Assembly: GCA_030142905.1 (NCBI GenBank)
Contig: JASJOG010000082.1
Span: 124,001 to 188,000 of the forward strand
Length of the DNA: 64,000 bases
Origin: Heliopora coerulea
Taxonomy: Eukaryota > Cnidaria > Anthozoa > Scleralcyonacea > Helioporidae
Direction of reading: 5' to 3'
Part shown: piece after piece, positions 33,701 through 45,835 of the stretch
Numbering within the stretch: position 1 is the stretch's first letter
Layout of the letters: the number at the start of each line of letters is the position of its first letter
Made by a program: the position numbers and the translations under genes
Notes under the pieces: model-generated
The model's database searches: none
What the model saw: only the letters and a program-made list of their open reading frames with translations
Told to the model about the DNA's origin: nothing

Positions 33701-36700
33701 TTTCGTCTTTAGTTCAGCTCTTGGCTTATGCTTGGACTATGATCTTATGGTTATGACGATCATTATGTCGCAGGCTTGACTTCATTCCTTTGTTTTGCCT
33801 TTTGTTTAGTTCTTATGCTTATGTTTATGTGTGAATCAGGCTTAAAGAGTTAACAGTAAATACAGATTCGAAGAGCAAAATATCCAATCAAAGCTAGCCA
33901 ATCAGTCACCTCTTTATATCTAATAGAGCATGGTCACTAAAGCGGGATGAGAATTGGAAGGTCCCACGTGATACCGTGGCAGCCATAATGGTAGTTTTGT
34001 GGCAGCATCACTTTTTTGACTCTATTGCCAATGATGTTTCAAACTAATAAAATTTGTAATCTTTTCATGACTATGTAAGGCACGTTTCAAACAAACTGCA
34101 TATGAACGGTGCTACTGCAGCGTAATCTACTGTGTAAGCTGACCTGCACTGTTCATTTCTTGCATGGATGTACGGGCAAAGTTGTTCAAAGAGGACTGAC
34201 GTAAATATCCCCGAATGAAGTTGGCAGCGCTCAAATCTAGGACTCTAGGTACGAAAAAACCTGATGTCTAATTAACTGTGTGGGATATTTATTCAGTTGT
34301 ATGTATCATATTTAACACTTTGATGAAGTTACGATTCTCGTAACGATAACGTTAGTAAATTAGAGATCTTATTTTAAAAATCTGTTTATTTCCTGAACAA
34401 TGGTTTTACTAAAGGTTATCTGGTGGGCATTAATATTTGTAACTCAAGTTACGGAACGTTTTGCATATCACAATATTTCTGTTGTATACCATGTAAATTT
34501 AAATGCTAAGCTTTCATTCCACTGATTCGAGGCTTCAGAGCATCTCGCGTTTTGTTTGAATTTCAGAATAATTGATCCAAAAATTTGTCCTAAGGGGACT
34601 ATTGACCCTCTTTTGGGGGACTTGCACCCGCCTCTACGCTAAGTTTCTTGAGAAGTTTGACGTTTGAAACAGGCTTGACAAAAATTTTCATCAAAATACC
34701 GTTTTTTCGAAAATATTCTGCTGAATTTCAGCTAAATAAAATTGACTGGTCTTAGAAAAAATCCTTAGACGTTTCGAACTTAGAGGGATGAAAACTGGTC
34801 AAGCATTGCTTATTGATAAACACTCAGAAGTAAATCTATCATGAAATCGATGTGCTCCTTATCACATAGTTTTTATAGCTTCAAATCATTGGTCCCACTA
34901 GAAACAAGCCTATGTCAGAAATTTTCCCGAAACGTTACATTTTCAATGTCGATTCAAGTTTTTTTTACTTTACCTCAATAACTAAGTTCATTCTACAAAA
35001 TTAAAATTGGCGTAATATCTAGCAAGGTACCTTCTGAAGCTTGGTTTCTGCCATTCAAGTTTCCTCGTGGAGACGTCACAGGCTTAATTCCTTTATCCTG
35101 GAACTGACGGGAGGTTTTTTGGCTGTCAGATGAAATTGATTTTTTGTGTTCAGTGACATCTGTTATTTTGGATTTGTTTGCGGCAGTCTCCTGAGTCCCT
35201 GAAGTATGCAGCTCACTTCCTTTCTGGTCTTTAGTGAAACCCCGAAACCGTTTTCTCATTTCGCGTTCAAATACTTGAACCGTTGGTAAATCAATATTCA
35301 CAAAGCGAATTTCTCGAAGTGTTCCGGTGTCCATTCTGGAATAGTCTTCCGCAGCGGAGTAAAGTTCCTCTGCACAAATTTCCGTAGGTACACCAAATGA
35401 ACCTGAACTTACTGCTGGAATGGCAATGCTCGTAGCAAGATTCTTTGAAGCCAATTCGAGGCTATTCATGCAAGCTGCATGCAGGAACTTGCGACATTGC
35501 CTGTCATTACCATTCCATCTTGGCCCAACCGCGTGGATAACAAATTTACATGGAAGACGCCCGTTCGAAGTGAAGGTAACATCTCCTGGCTGAAGAGCTC
35601 TTCGTCTTTGATTCATTATATTGTCACATTCGTCTTGGATGGACTTCCCCCCACGGTTTACGATTGCCAGTGCAGCACCTCCCTTATGCTTGAGGCGTGT
35701 ATTTGATGGATTGACGATAGCATCTGCATCTTCATCGACAATGTTCCCTTGGTAGACAAGAATTTTAAGTTTGTCTGATAGTTTGAGAGAAAGTGGGAAC
35801 TTTGGCTTTTGGATTCTTACATTTGTAGAACATCTCTTTTTGGGAGCTGCGAGGTCCTTCGCAAAAAACTGTACTGCTTGCTTAACCGAGGACTTTTCCC
35901 CGTAAACAAAGCACTTGTTTCCTTCTTGAGATTGTGATACGATTACAGAAAATCGTTTACCGATTTCTGAAATTGTATCATTTGGACTTGAGCTTTCTGA
36001 AGTGTACGCGGATTGTTTCAACAAGAGTTCTTGATACATATTTTGATATAAGGTTTGATAAAATGAAACAAAGTCGCATGTTTTTTCTTTGAACTTTTTC
36101 TCGTCGACATGATCGGCTGCAATTACGCAGAGGAGTTCCTGGTTACCTGTGGTTTGAAATCGTATTTCTTTGCACACCTTTTTAAGCCTTTCGAACTCAG
36201 CCCAGTGATAACTATACAAGTATCGCATGATTTTTGATTCCACAACAAATTGCTCTCGCAATACCTTTCCTGTTTCAGCCTTCTCTTGTTGGTCGTCCTT
36301 GTTAGCGCTTGCCTCCGCAGCCTTGTCTTCGTTTATGATAGTTTCAGTTGGTGTTGCAAAAATAACTGCATCACCATTCTCAACAAACTTCGAGCCACCA
36401 GAGGGGGACCCAGTGGATGACTGTTGTCCAAAGTAGGACCCCGAGGAACCTTCATTTAATAGGCGTCCGGGGTTAACACGCCTTGCGTCTTCTTTTTCCA
36501 TAAAGTAGCTGTACACGAGACCTAAAATATTCTTAACTGCATGCCCCACACCAGCAAAATAAGATTGTTGCATCATCTCTCTGCGACTTAGGTTTTTAGT
36601 TTTCAGTATTTGACTGATTTCTCTGCTTCCATTGTATTCATTAATCTTGTCGATTAATACTCCTCTGAAGTCATTACCCATGTGTTCAAAAATATTCGTT

Positions 36701-39451
36701 GCATCATGTGCGCATTTTTCCGAACAACAATTTGTAAGAATTCTTTCATTATGAAGATTCTCCGTTAATTTGCGGTTGCGCAATTTCTGCTCCTCCCGTC
36801 GTTCCCTGTGAAAGTCTGGTCTAGTTTTGGTGTTCTTTTTCCGGTTCATTGTCGACTTAATGGCAGCACGTTTACTTACTTTGGTATTTCTCAGTCGTCT
36901 CTTCTTACTTTTTTGAACACAAACAACGCCTTCATTCTTCGAGTCAAAACACACAAGGCCTTCCTGATTCGGTACAAATAAATCCTAAAATTAAATTTAT
37001 TAATGTTTTGATGTTGTAATACATACTCCACTTCATTCCACTTCTCGACACTGCACTGTATTGCACTACAGAGCGGCGCACTGGACTGCACTGCACCTCG
37101 CCACCCTGCACCGCATCACACCGCACCGCGCGTCACTCCACACCGTACTACACCACACTTTACGTCACCGCAACACCGCACTGCACCGCGTCACACCACA
37201 CCCAACCACACTTTACCTCACCACAGCGCACTGCACCGCGTCACACCACACCTCACCCCGCCACACAGTCGCGCACTGTCACACCACACCTCACCTCAAC
37301 ACACTTGAGCGATGCCAGCTACAGTCAATGATTCGATCAAATAGTCAAAAGTGGCGGACAAGGAGTGCTTTTTGGCTCTTAGTTTCAGGCCCCCAATCGG
37401 TCAACTGGTGATTAGTAAAGATTGAACCTGATAGCCAGTTGACTGAGTAGGGAACTGAAATTGACAGTTAAAATGGCTTCCATATCGGTCATGTTTCGTT
37501 TCACTTTTAGACCTGGTGTTATCGTTTCGAAGTATGCAGAAACTGATAGCCAACTGACCGAATAGGAGCCTGAAATTGACCACCAAAATGGCCTCCATAT
37601 TGGTCATGTTTGGTTTCACTTTTTGACCTGGAGGCATCATTCTAGTATACATTAGATCAATGATTTCAAAATGGTGCCCGGTCTCTTTGGAAAACTGCGA
37701 GCGATGCTGTTTTCGATGCTTGGAACATGACAAATTGGATTTAAAGTAAGTGTGTGAGGCTAAAGTTTTAAAATAGCCAAAGAGTAAAATGTTTTTGACA
37801 GCATTATTTCGCATTAAAGCGAGTTCCTAATCAGCCTTCAAATCGACTGCTACAGTCAAGACGTAAGGACCCATACACGCGAAATTACAAATCTTTATCT
37901 TCACGCTGGCGAATTTAGTTAACTCGTATGGATACAGTTCCTCCTCACTATTAGCTCACGATGGTTGCAAAATGTCGAACGACTATTGTGACTGAATGGT
38001 ATATACACGACAAACAACCGTATGCCGTAACTAGTATCTTTAGGTTGATTAACACGGTGTGAATGTCCCACATGACTGTTAGTCCTGATTTCTACAATAC
38101 ACCTCACGAAAATCTTGGAATTTGTCGCAAAATTTGCTAATCTTATTCAAGAATTGTGCTCTTCAAGGATAATTGGATTGACCTCAGCGGAAACTCGTGT
38201 TGCTATCGTATTGTATTGTATGGATTAAGTACTTTGATACAATCATGTCGGATGTTGTAAAAGACCGGAGAAGAGTGCAGTTAACGATGAGAGGCCTGGG
38301 GTATCTTTTTGAAAGTCGATCAACATCCAAAATATTTGGATTACTGTATGAATATACAAAAAATGATCGTTAGATATTTCTTTTTTAAAATAATGACGGT
38401 CTAACAAAAACAAAGCTTAGTAAACTTTGGCTGAAAATTTTACGTGTTTCGATACTGCTATCCAAAGGCGGGTATTAGCCAATCAGAGCTCGCGTACAAT
38501 ACATACTATCTATGTTGGGCAGTCTGAGCTGGGTATGTCGTGTGTCATATCGTGCTCGTTAAACGGTACTGCTTACCTCTGATTCCCGGCAACGCTCCAC
38601 TCTTAGGTACCCTTGTGTTTGTTTAAGGTTTACATTACCACTCAAAACGGAATCTGCAACTATATTAGGAAGACAAACTATGAACAGTTTTTCCTGCTTT
38701 CGTTTTTTGAAGAAAAGAATTATTTGTAAAAATTATAAAGTTTTGAAACACGTAGTCTCGCAAAACAGACAAAACGCGACCAATTTCAAAAATCACATGA
38801 CAACTGGCATCTTCGATTTACCAAGGTATACGAATGATGTGAACTGTTGTTCGTTCTGATGTATCCGATCAAGTCAGAGTCTACCGTGCAGACATATTGC
38901 TACATTAGTGAGCGAATCGAAAACAGGAATCATGCCCTTGAGACGACATTGCATACCCCAAAATTAAAAATCGTATATGACAACCGTATCGTGTAAGTGA
39001 ACCCTGAGAAATGCTGTTGACGAATAACTTTCCGCCCGTTCTTTCCGCTTCTCAAATGATTATGACATTGGCGATGTGTGATCTATACTTCCGGTTAATT
39101 AATATTCTTGTTTACTCCAGTAAAACAACTCGTGATGAGAAAACGAAAGTGAAATCATTTGCAATACCACCAGCTAATCTGTACTCATTTTATCGCTATA
39201 CGAACACTACCCAAGCTATTTTGCAATAGAAAATGGTTAACCTTTAAAAAACATTAACAGAACATACTTTCAGGGCTGTCAAATTCAACTAGTGCATAGT
39301 CCGGGCCACTGGAAGGCGGGTGGACTTTCGTTACATCTCCTCCGCCGTTTTGTTTACGTTGAAAATGAATTGTGAGGGCATCCTCTAAGAATTTATTAGT
39401 ACCGTAAACTCTTATGGTCCTGTCTGGCTGAAAATCTGGGTTTCTTTCCAT
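30730..39451 (-). CDS. DTX3L-like E3 ligase fused to a macrodomain (RRM-KH-macro-RING-DTC)
   Basis: Six minus-strand exons join in phase: 39268-39451, 38577-38659, 35031-36984, 33297-33446, 32322-32829, 30730-30799. The total is 2949 nt, 982 aa plus stop. Residues 1-89 form an RRM-like module like human DTX3L's N-terminal D1 (IRVYGT, HFQRKQNGGGD). Residues 90-330 are basic and not recognised. KH-like units lie at about 334-465. The macrodomain lies at about 489-669, with DAIVNPSN, GDVTFTSNGRL, VIHAVGPRW and AVSSGSFGVP; the usual ligand Asp of GD(I/V) is Asn (QGNI). The RING (about 803-845) has all C3HC4 ligands: CCIC, KCKHTFCKVC, CPIC. The DTC (about 850-982) has SDHPNPGQRY, TAYLPDNVEG and GYPDPDYLRRV. 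Known: DTX3L ubiquitinates targets with PARP9, and DTC binds ADP-ribose. Inferred: a ligase that reads ADP-ribose twice. Human DTX3L (740 aa) has no macrodomain; PARP9 supplies it. The start ATG at 39449-39451 is the first in frame, although upstream sequence stays open, so an extra 5' exon is possible. Confidence 0.87.
30800..32321. other. Last intron of the macro-DTX gene
   Basis: Holds the hAT-like element at 31018-31626, an AT microsatellite at about 31800-31812 and a direct repeat of ACCATATGAGATTTAAA at about 32093-32125. A dispersed stretch with GGGGGAGCAAGCCCCCGGAC at about 31505 resembles other GGGGG-rich repeats here. No gene. Confidence 0.55.
31018..31626 (+). mobile_element. hAT-like deletion derivative, 8-bp target duplication
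   Basis: The ends are CAGGGTTCTCGTTAGG and its complement (CCTAATGAGAACCCTG), a 16-bp terminal inverted repeat of hAT type. Inner arms also match, both with GACGGCGAA. The flanks CTTTTGAT (31010-31017) and CTTTCGAT (31627-31634) are an 8-bp duplication with one change. A short plus-strand start MKRKQTNLDAFCKR at 31104 resembles the first residues of hAT-type transposase genes. The rest of the transposase is missing. Confidence 0.75.
32955..33085. mobile_element. Small inverted-repeat element (MITE) in intron
   Basis: The left arm has ATATCATACA, then TTTCATCAGATATCCAAACA. The right arm carries the complement (TGTTTGGATATCTAATGAAA, then TGTATGATAT). A third copy of GTCAGATATCCAAAC is near 33163. 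It lies in the intron between the linker and RING exons of the macro-DTX gene. No coding sequence. Confidence 0.6.
33447..35030. other. Intron between macrodomain exon and linker exon
   Basis: About 1.6 kb of AT-rich sequence. Both splice sites are good: donor GTACCT at 35030 reading down, acceptor AATACAG at 33447. The segment at 33480-33560 is a diverged version of the sequence just upstream of the short DTX copies (AAACGCCCA(G/C)(T/A)GTC ... ATA), supporting descent of the short copies from this 3' half gene. Confidence 0.5.
36985..38576. repeat. Intron with C-rich minisatellite and a 120-bp duplicate
   Basis: At about 37060-37300 is a C-rich tract of CACCGC/CACACC units including several CACTGCACCGCGTCACACCA. 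At about 37385-37640 a unit near 120 bp occurs twice and in part a third time (ATGGC(T/C)TCCATAT(C/T)GGTCATG). The open frames here translate these repeats and are not genes. Confidence 0.6.
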
Positions 39452-40980
39452 GTCCACATTCAAGAAACGAAAGACGTTTGCGGTAGAGATTTCACCATTG
39501 AAAAGGACGACGGTTAATGAGATTTTCCTGGAAGCTCAGCCGGAAGTGAAGGGATTGATTTCTTAACCAATTGTAGTGGAGAACATGTCTCTTGTTCTGT
39601 GGCTAGTTACCGAGGTCACATTTGATAAAAGTGCTCTTTAGTTTGACTTGTCAGGTTTACTCAGGGTACTCCGGTTTATTGTTATAACTCTGGATGCATG
39701 AGAGATGTCGCTTAATGGACCTCTATGGAGAACAGTTTAGTCACAACTGACAGGATTATCCAGCTTAGGTGAAGATACTTGGTTACAATTAAATGGATGT
39801 TGAACTCACGTTACTTTCCGCTGCAGTTATGGGCCCTCACAGGCCTCCCATCTTTAAAGAATAAAGTAGAATATTAATGTTACCGATTTATTGTTAAAGT
39901 GCCTGAAGAGAGTGGACTGGTAGGTTTGGCATGATTGAAGCTCAATTTCCATTCAAACGTTTAGTGTACTGTACTCATTACTGCGTAGATACTTTGGTCA
40001 TGCTGCCTGAAGGCTGTCACAAAGGAGCTGATAATTATAGACTTGAGGTAGGAGGACGGAAAGTGGATCCACAGCTCCCAAACCTCCCGTTTTTAACGTC
40101 TTAATCCCACATTCTTCATGTTCAGGAGGGCCTCTGGCCCCAACCTGGATCCGTCAGTGCTGACCATGCTCAGATACCTACCAAATATTTGAAAACATGC
40201 TTTGTATTGCTTTTGCTTCAATGTTGAATTGCAAATATCTGATTTTGAGATAACAAGGGTAAATTGCTTTCACATTTTTGTTCTTTTAGTTGCCAAAGCA
40301 ACCAACCGTTCTTGTGAAGTTTTTTTCCTGCATTTGCATGGAAAACCTGCAGCTTTATGTTTTCTATTGCTACACTGAACTAAGCTCATCAGGATAAGCC
40401 GTAGAAAAGTTGGCGTGAGTAGTGTACGTTAATGATGAAATATTCTCTTCATGTTACCCTGAGGATGACTCTGAAATACAGCTAGCCTGTCTTGCAAAGT
40501 TTTCTTCCGGCATTTACATTTTCTCCTGGAAAACTTTCTGTATATTTTCTGTTGATGTATTGAGCCTAACCAATCAGGATAAGCCGTATCATTTAATAAT
40601 TTAGCCAATCATGCAGAGCCATCAGTGGTTTAGCTGGTATATATCAGGACTATTTCTTGGCCTCAGGTGATATCACCCTGGGGACGAGGTTGTCTTGTGT
40701 GGCTTAAAACCGCGAATGCGCAGCGTGAATGGTATTGATGATGATGATGATGATGAAGATGATGAAAACTTCAAGTGTCAGAGTATTTAGCATTGTATAG
40801 GTAATTGGGGACACTATTTACATAACTTATCTAAAGTAGTTCACTTATAAACCTAAATGTATTATTTAAAATTTGTGAAGAGTATCAAAAATTTCTTAAA
40901 TCTTACGAAATAAATAAAAGCTAAAATTAGTATTTATATAAATTTATAAAATGTTAAGTAGTGCATAAGACGTAATTTCT
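39452..40980. repeat. Upstream flank of macro-DTX gene with SINE-like remnant
   Basis: At about 39650-39790 a stretch (TACTCAGGGTACTCCGGTTT ... CCTCTATGGAGAACAG) matches the body of the SINE at 47803-48080, without its tRNA-like head. A GAT microsatellite lies at about 40736-40765. The promoter of the macro-DTX gene should be at 39450-40000, but no motif stands out. Confidence 0.55.
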
Positions 40981-40989
40981 ACAATTATT

Positions 40990-41513
40990 GTCCAGTAGAC
41001 TTTCTAAATCCTTTTTTCTGATGTTTTTCTTAAAAGATTCTAGACTAGTCGTTTCTCTGTCTTCTTTGTTCAGTTTTGACTATACATAAGGACCATAGTA
41101 TCTAACAGAATGTTTGCCGTATTTTGCGGTATTGTATCTTGGCAAATCAAAATCAGCATTTTGTAGCTTATACCGCTTATTGGAATTACAAAAAAGTTCA
41201 TTTATATATCGTGGAATTAAGTTGTGTTGAATGTATACATCAATATCGCAATATCTTGTAGTCGTCTGTCGTGTAAACTTGATAGTTGAGCTTTATCTAG
41301 CAGTTCCTGATATGTTAGTGAATTCGTGTTGAACACTGCTCGCAGGGTTCTCTCTTGTATGCGTTCTAATTTTCTATCTGAAGCACGACAGAAGTGCCAC
41401 AATATGTGAGATGCGGTATTGCAGTTTGAATTGATGAGATACGTGCTCTGAGATTCTTGAAAGGCTTTAATAACCAACCCCTTGGGACTTAGACCAAAAG
41501 AACTTTCGAACAA
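40990..41513 (-). mobile_element. LINE (CR1/L2-type) RT C-terminal fragment
   Basis: The minus-strand frame 41513-41217 has WHFCRASDRKLERIQERTLR and DKAQLSSLHDRRLQDIAIL, the usual region behind the reverse transcriptase core of CR1/L2-type LINEs. Further homology continues toward 40990 with frameshifts. It is 5' truncated. Confidence 0.75.
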
Positions 41514-42447
41514 TCAATTGAAAGAGAGAATGGCTGTCGAGGAAAATTGTCAAGTAGTTGTCATTGCTGTTGTGGGCTCAACGAAAGCACTTTAATTTGC
41601 ATCAAAGATCGGACAGTCAGCTAGCGAGGGGTGAATGTATACTTCGAATAAAACATGTTAGGAGCACAATTCGTTGAAAAGGCTCTTCAGCACCATCTTG
41701 TTGCAGTATTTTAACAACGAGGTCAAAGTTGGATCGGGATAATCCAGTATTGACTCAAAAATTTATAGTGAAGATCAAGGAACGTTTAATAAAAGTACGA
41801 AGTCTTATTCAGTGACATCAAGCCCTGCTGGAGATTATGACTGGTAAGGAATGCTTAGTTGTTCAGTTTTATTATGTGGTACTTGGCACCCGTTTTTTCG
41901 AGTAACGGTTTTGTTCACGTTTGTGTTGACGGATTTTTCTGGCACCAAGTCTAAAGCGCACACATAAAACAATGCATTTTTTCTCCGACGTTTACAAAGT
42001 CACCCATTGTTTGCCCATTTCTGGTGCTATTTTTGAGTTCGATGCTTTTTCTCGTTGAGTTTTTCGGTTCCTGTCTGACCACTGATTACCTAATCCTGGC
42101 TTTCCGAGTAGGTTGTAAGGAAACCCAGAGGCCAGTGTTGTCACTTTAGTATGCGGGACGAAAAGACGTCTGGTAATTTGGCAATGGAATCAAACTATTC
42201 CAAGACAAAGGGGCAGAGTAAGAAACTTGTTTCTCCTTCATCATCAAGGAAAGATTGGCCACGAATAGACTGACAAAACTAGTGCAAAACTCAATAATAG
42301 ACGTGTTTTCATTTTCTTGAATTATTTATAATTTATCTGGCGTGGTCAAGTTGAATATTTGAGATACGTGTTGTGCAACGCTCATCCATATGACTGACAC
42401 CAAGGCTTGGGTGGATACAGGGGTTTGGCTACGCCACCGAGTGTACC
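41514..42447. other. Intergenic, nothing recognised
   Basis: Unique-looking AT-rich sequence with no gene, RNA or repeat that I recognise. Confidence 0.4.
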
Positions 42448-43316
42448 TGCTTTTCAGCCTTAATCCAAAATGAAGTAAGGTGTAGCAAATCGTTTAAAGA
42501 AGTCGTTTATCCATAGTTACGAGAACGAGAATAAATGAGTCACTGCTTTACACGTCGCAATTGACCTCATGAGAATTGGAAACAGCACCTCGTGCATTGT
42601 ATCACTTTGAGTAAAACTTATCGAATTGCTGCGTTGCAATCGTTGCCCAGTTGGTGGAAAAATCCTCAAAAACAAAAGTATTTCCATAAATTATTCGATC
42701 AGTTGAACGTCGGTACTTCGAAGTTGCCTTCTATCTGCCCTCCATCTTAGTCGGTTTGACGTCACATGAAAACATCCTGTTGCATGTTCTGCACCAAGGG
42801 TCATTACAAGATTCTAACAAGTTTGCGGAGAGCGCTTTTTCATTGTCTTTTTTAAAATCGCTTTAATTACTGCATAATCAACATTCTCGTCCATTTAAGC
42901 CCCCCTCCTCTCTCCTTACTTTTCCCCCACAAGCTACCGTAAGCCAAACAACCTTTCTGTTGGCTAATTCTCCTACGAGTGGCAGCGGTCTCTCAGCAGC
43001 AATCTCGAGCTACTCCAACTTTCCCTTATATGCATTAGAGATTTCCCTCTAATCTGGGAAGATTAGTCGAAATTTTTCTCGTCAACATGCACTGGGGAGA
43101 GTTAAAACGGCATTTGTTTCTTGAAGAGGGAATTTGGAGAGTATATGTTTTTCATTAAGCAAAAGAGACAGAGTTAATATATAAATTACGTTAGAGGGAG
43201 TTGAGTTATCGTAATCAGTTACTCGCTATAAAAATGCACGCATATCATATGAATGATTGACTAGCTCTAATTTAATGAATTAGTCACGAATGTTAACAAG
43301 TTTTTCAAGTCTGATT

Positions 43317-43955
43317 CAGGACCAGCCCACACGCATCCGTTTTTGTTTGAAAACGGAAGTTTTTCTTTGCGGATTGCCTTCCCATCCACAAATATCTGAC
43401 GAATACGGTCACCAAAAACTACTTCCCTGAGTGAAAATTATTGAAAACGCCGTTTTTCTACGCTTGTGCGGAACTTTAAAAACGCCTGTGTCATGGTATG
43501 CTATCGCGCGAGAGATTTAAAACGGCGGAAGGACGTATCACTTTTGTGTCGCTTTTGCTTGGGCTTTTTTACGCCCAATAGCGTGTCTTGAGGCCAACTT
43601 AGCTTTGCTGAATGTTTAAGCTGACTACGGGAGGAGGAGGCTAAATATTATCCGACAACTTTTACTCCAGATCTCGAAAGCCAGTCTGAAACGTCTTGAC
43701 AGACTAGGAGACGAAGACAAACAAGACCTTGAAGATTTCGGGTTATACCAGGACATACAAGTGCCTGGTGGGGTAACTTTGCTGCCCAAGTAGGTTGTAA
43801 TCATTTTAAGATTGATATCAAGTTTACGTATTCGTGTGGTCGGACGAAAACGATTCGAAAACGCTATCGTGTAGAAGGATAGATTTTTGAAAATGGAGAA
43901 AAAAATTTGCGTTTTCAAACAGATACGGATACATGTGGACGCGGCCTCACGTTCT
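43317..43955. mobile_element. DNA-transposon-like ends (CCCACACG..ATCCGTTTT)
   Basis: The left end near 43325 reads GCCCACACGCATCCGTTTTT. The right end near 43950, complemented, reads GCGTCCACATGTATCCGTAT. These are diverged inverted repeats of a dispersed element type. An inner pair (CCCATCCACAAATATCTGAC near 43380) suggests nested or rearranged ends. The copy 2 counterparts at about 60240-60320 and 61050-61075 are in altered orientation. Confidence 0.5.
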
Positions 43956-44800
43956 CGACTTCTAAATCTCAAATATAGCACATACAGCATAAGTGAAGAT
44001 AATATAGTTTTTGCAATATTTTTAAACCACTAAACCAACTTTATCATATAATGATTCGCGTAATTTAAACATGTAATTTTATTATAACTAACTTACAAAA
44101 CCTAATATACATAGTGCAATTTTAAAATTTGTGTTGCACGATATTGACATGGACGTCATAAGTGTTACTTTTTCATATCAGAAGGGAACTGGAGAGTGGC
44201 GTGGGGTCGATTGTTTAAAACGAAATTAAAGGTAATCTAGGATTACCAGTTAATCTTTTCTTCAAACTTTTCGTTTGCCAATCTATTTCGGATTTCACTT
44301 CATAAATACTTTTTATTTCGATCCAACGTCAGTCAAAGTTGCAACTTTTTCTTGATGGTATGCTCAAAACATTAACAGAAAATTTTCAGTTATCGATAAT
44401 TAGCCCATTATCTTCTTAAATAACCGGGTTTAGGAGGCAGAGGAATCCTACAATAATTTTTTTTCGGTAAATCTCCTCGCCTAAAGATTTTTTAGATTTT
44501 CTTCCGAATTGAGTGATTTACAAGAACCAAATAAGGACGTAGTTTCGAACGATCATAGCCGTATAGAATGTCATCCAATCGTGTGGCTTTGACGTCAGCA
44601 AAAGTGCGAATATTTGTGCTTGTCCATTTGTGCCCCTCGTTATCAGATCAGTCTGGCTGTGCCGTAGACAGGAAAAGCATGTTTCTACCCTCCAATTACA
44701 ACTACCATTTGTTCCTTCGTGTGCATAATACAAAGTTTGACGGTAAATTTCTCCTGAAAACAACATACATATGTATATTTCCTTTTATCATTTCAGTACA

Positions 44801-44873
44801 TCATTCCGTAATTCCTTTTGCTGCAAGTTCTTGCTGCACTCTTCTCAGGTACGTGTCATCAGGATATCCACAA
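44801..44873 (-). pseudogene. Orphan last exon of a DTX3L-like DTC domain
   Basis: A 73-nt open exon with acceptor (TTGGTCTTAG) at 44874-44875 and the same phase as the last exon of the other DTX genes. It encodes CGYPDDTYLRRVQQELAAKG then ITE and stop. No RING or DTC exon lies within the next 6 kb upstream on this strand, so it is a detached exon carried in duplication D. Confidence 0.75.
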
Positions 44874-45109
44874 CTAAGACCAATAAAAAAAAATCCGAGG
44901 CGGGGTTTAGCCAAGAATAGACGAACAGAGTAGAGGACCGTGCAATATAGCATAACTGGACAGCGAGGGCCATAGCAAGCATGTTTCAGGTGGAAGAGAT
45001 GTACATCACGATCACGATCATATTACAGTAATAATCATGATTATTACGATTATTATTATAATCATGATTAAAATCTGTATTACATTGTTTAATGTACTAA
45101 TAATTTACC

Positions 45110-45182
45110 AGAAAATGTAGCATTGTATAGTACAGTACAGTACAGTGCAGTGCAATGTAGTGTATAGTATAGTATAGTAGAA
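45110..45182. repeat. Pentanucleotide-like repeat (TACAG/TATAG)
   Basis: A tract of GTACAGTACAGTACAG changing into TATAGTATAGTATAG. The same tract occurs longer at 62256-62330 in copy 2. Confidence 0.8.
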
Positions 45183-45835
45183 TATGAGAGGCTGTGTTGT
45201 ATCGAATTTGGAAGTATGAGGCCAAGGCGAGTAATTGTCTGCCCCATACAACGCAGACGCGAGTATTACAAATTACTTGTGATACAAATACATGTAATCA
45301 TTCGTGTTCATCAAAACTGGTGACGATTACAACGTTTTAGCCGAGAAAATATCACAAAATGTTCATGTAATTCTGCAGTTGTATCACAGATAATACAATT
45401 CATCAAACTTTAAATTCTTTAATTTTTTCTTCATGAATTATTAAGTATTGCAAAGTAGTATGATGTGGCGTAGCGTAGTAGATAATGAAAGCGTAGCAAG
45501 GCATAACGTAGCATGCGGAGAACAAAAACAAAGGGCAAGCGTAAAGTGCAAAGCTAAGGGAGGATAATATGAATTTAAGAAAATTTAAAAAATATATTTT
45601 ATGACTTAATGTAATATTTCGTTGCTCCGATCAACGTGGTAAGAGAGTGAACGAGTGTTTAACGAGGCGATATTTTTTTTTGAAATAAGGCGGTTGATGT
45701 TATGGTTTTTCTATTTATATTTAATTTAAAATTTTTAATTTCACGTTATAATGTTGTAACTGACGTGACTTTTTTGTCGGGGCTATGTTGTCATTCTCTG
45801 TTTCCAGGGGCATGTGATAAAATTTAATATGTACA

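Noticed and set aside
37061..37411. Plus-strand frame rich in His/Thr
   Set aside because: A direct translation of the C-rich CACCGC/CACACC minisatellite.
43625..43990. Minus-strand 121-aa frame in duplication D
   Set aside because: The opposite strand gives the more protein-like peptide; this frame is broken up in copy 2 and crosses a transposon end.
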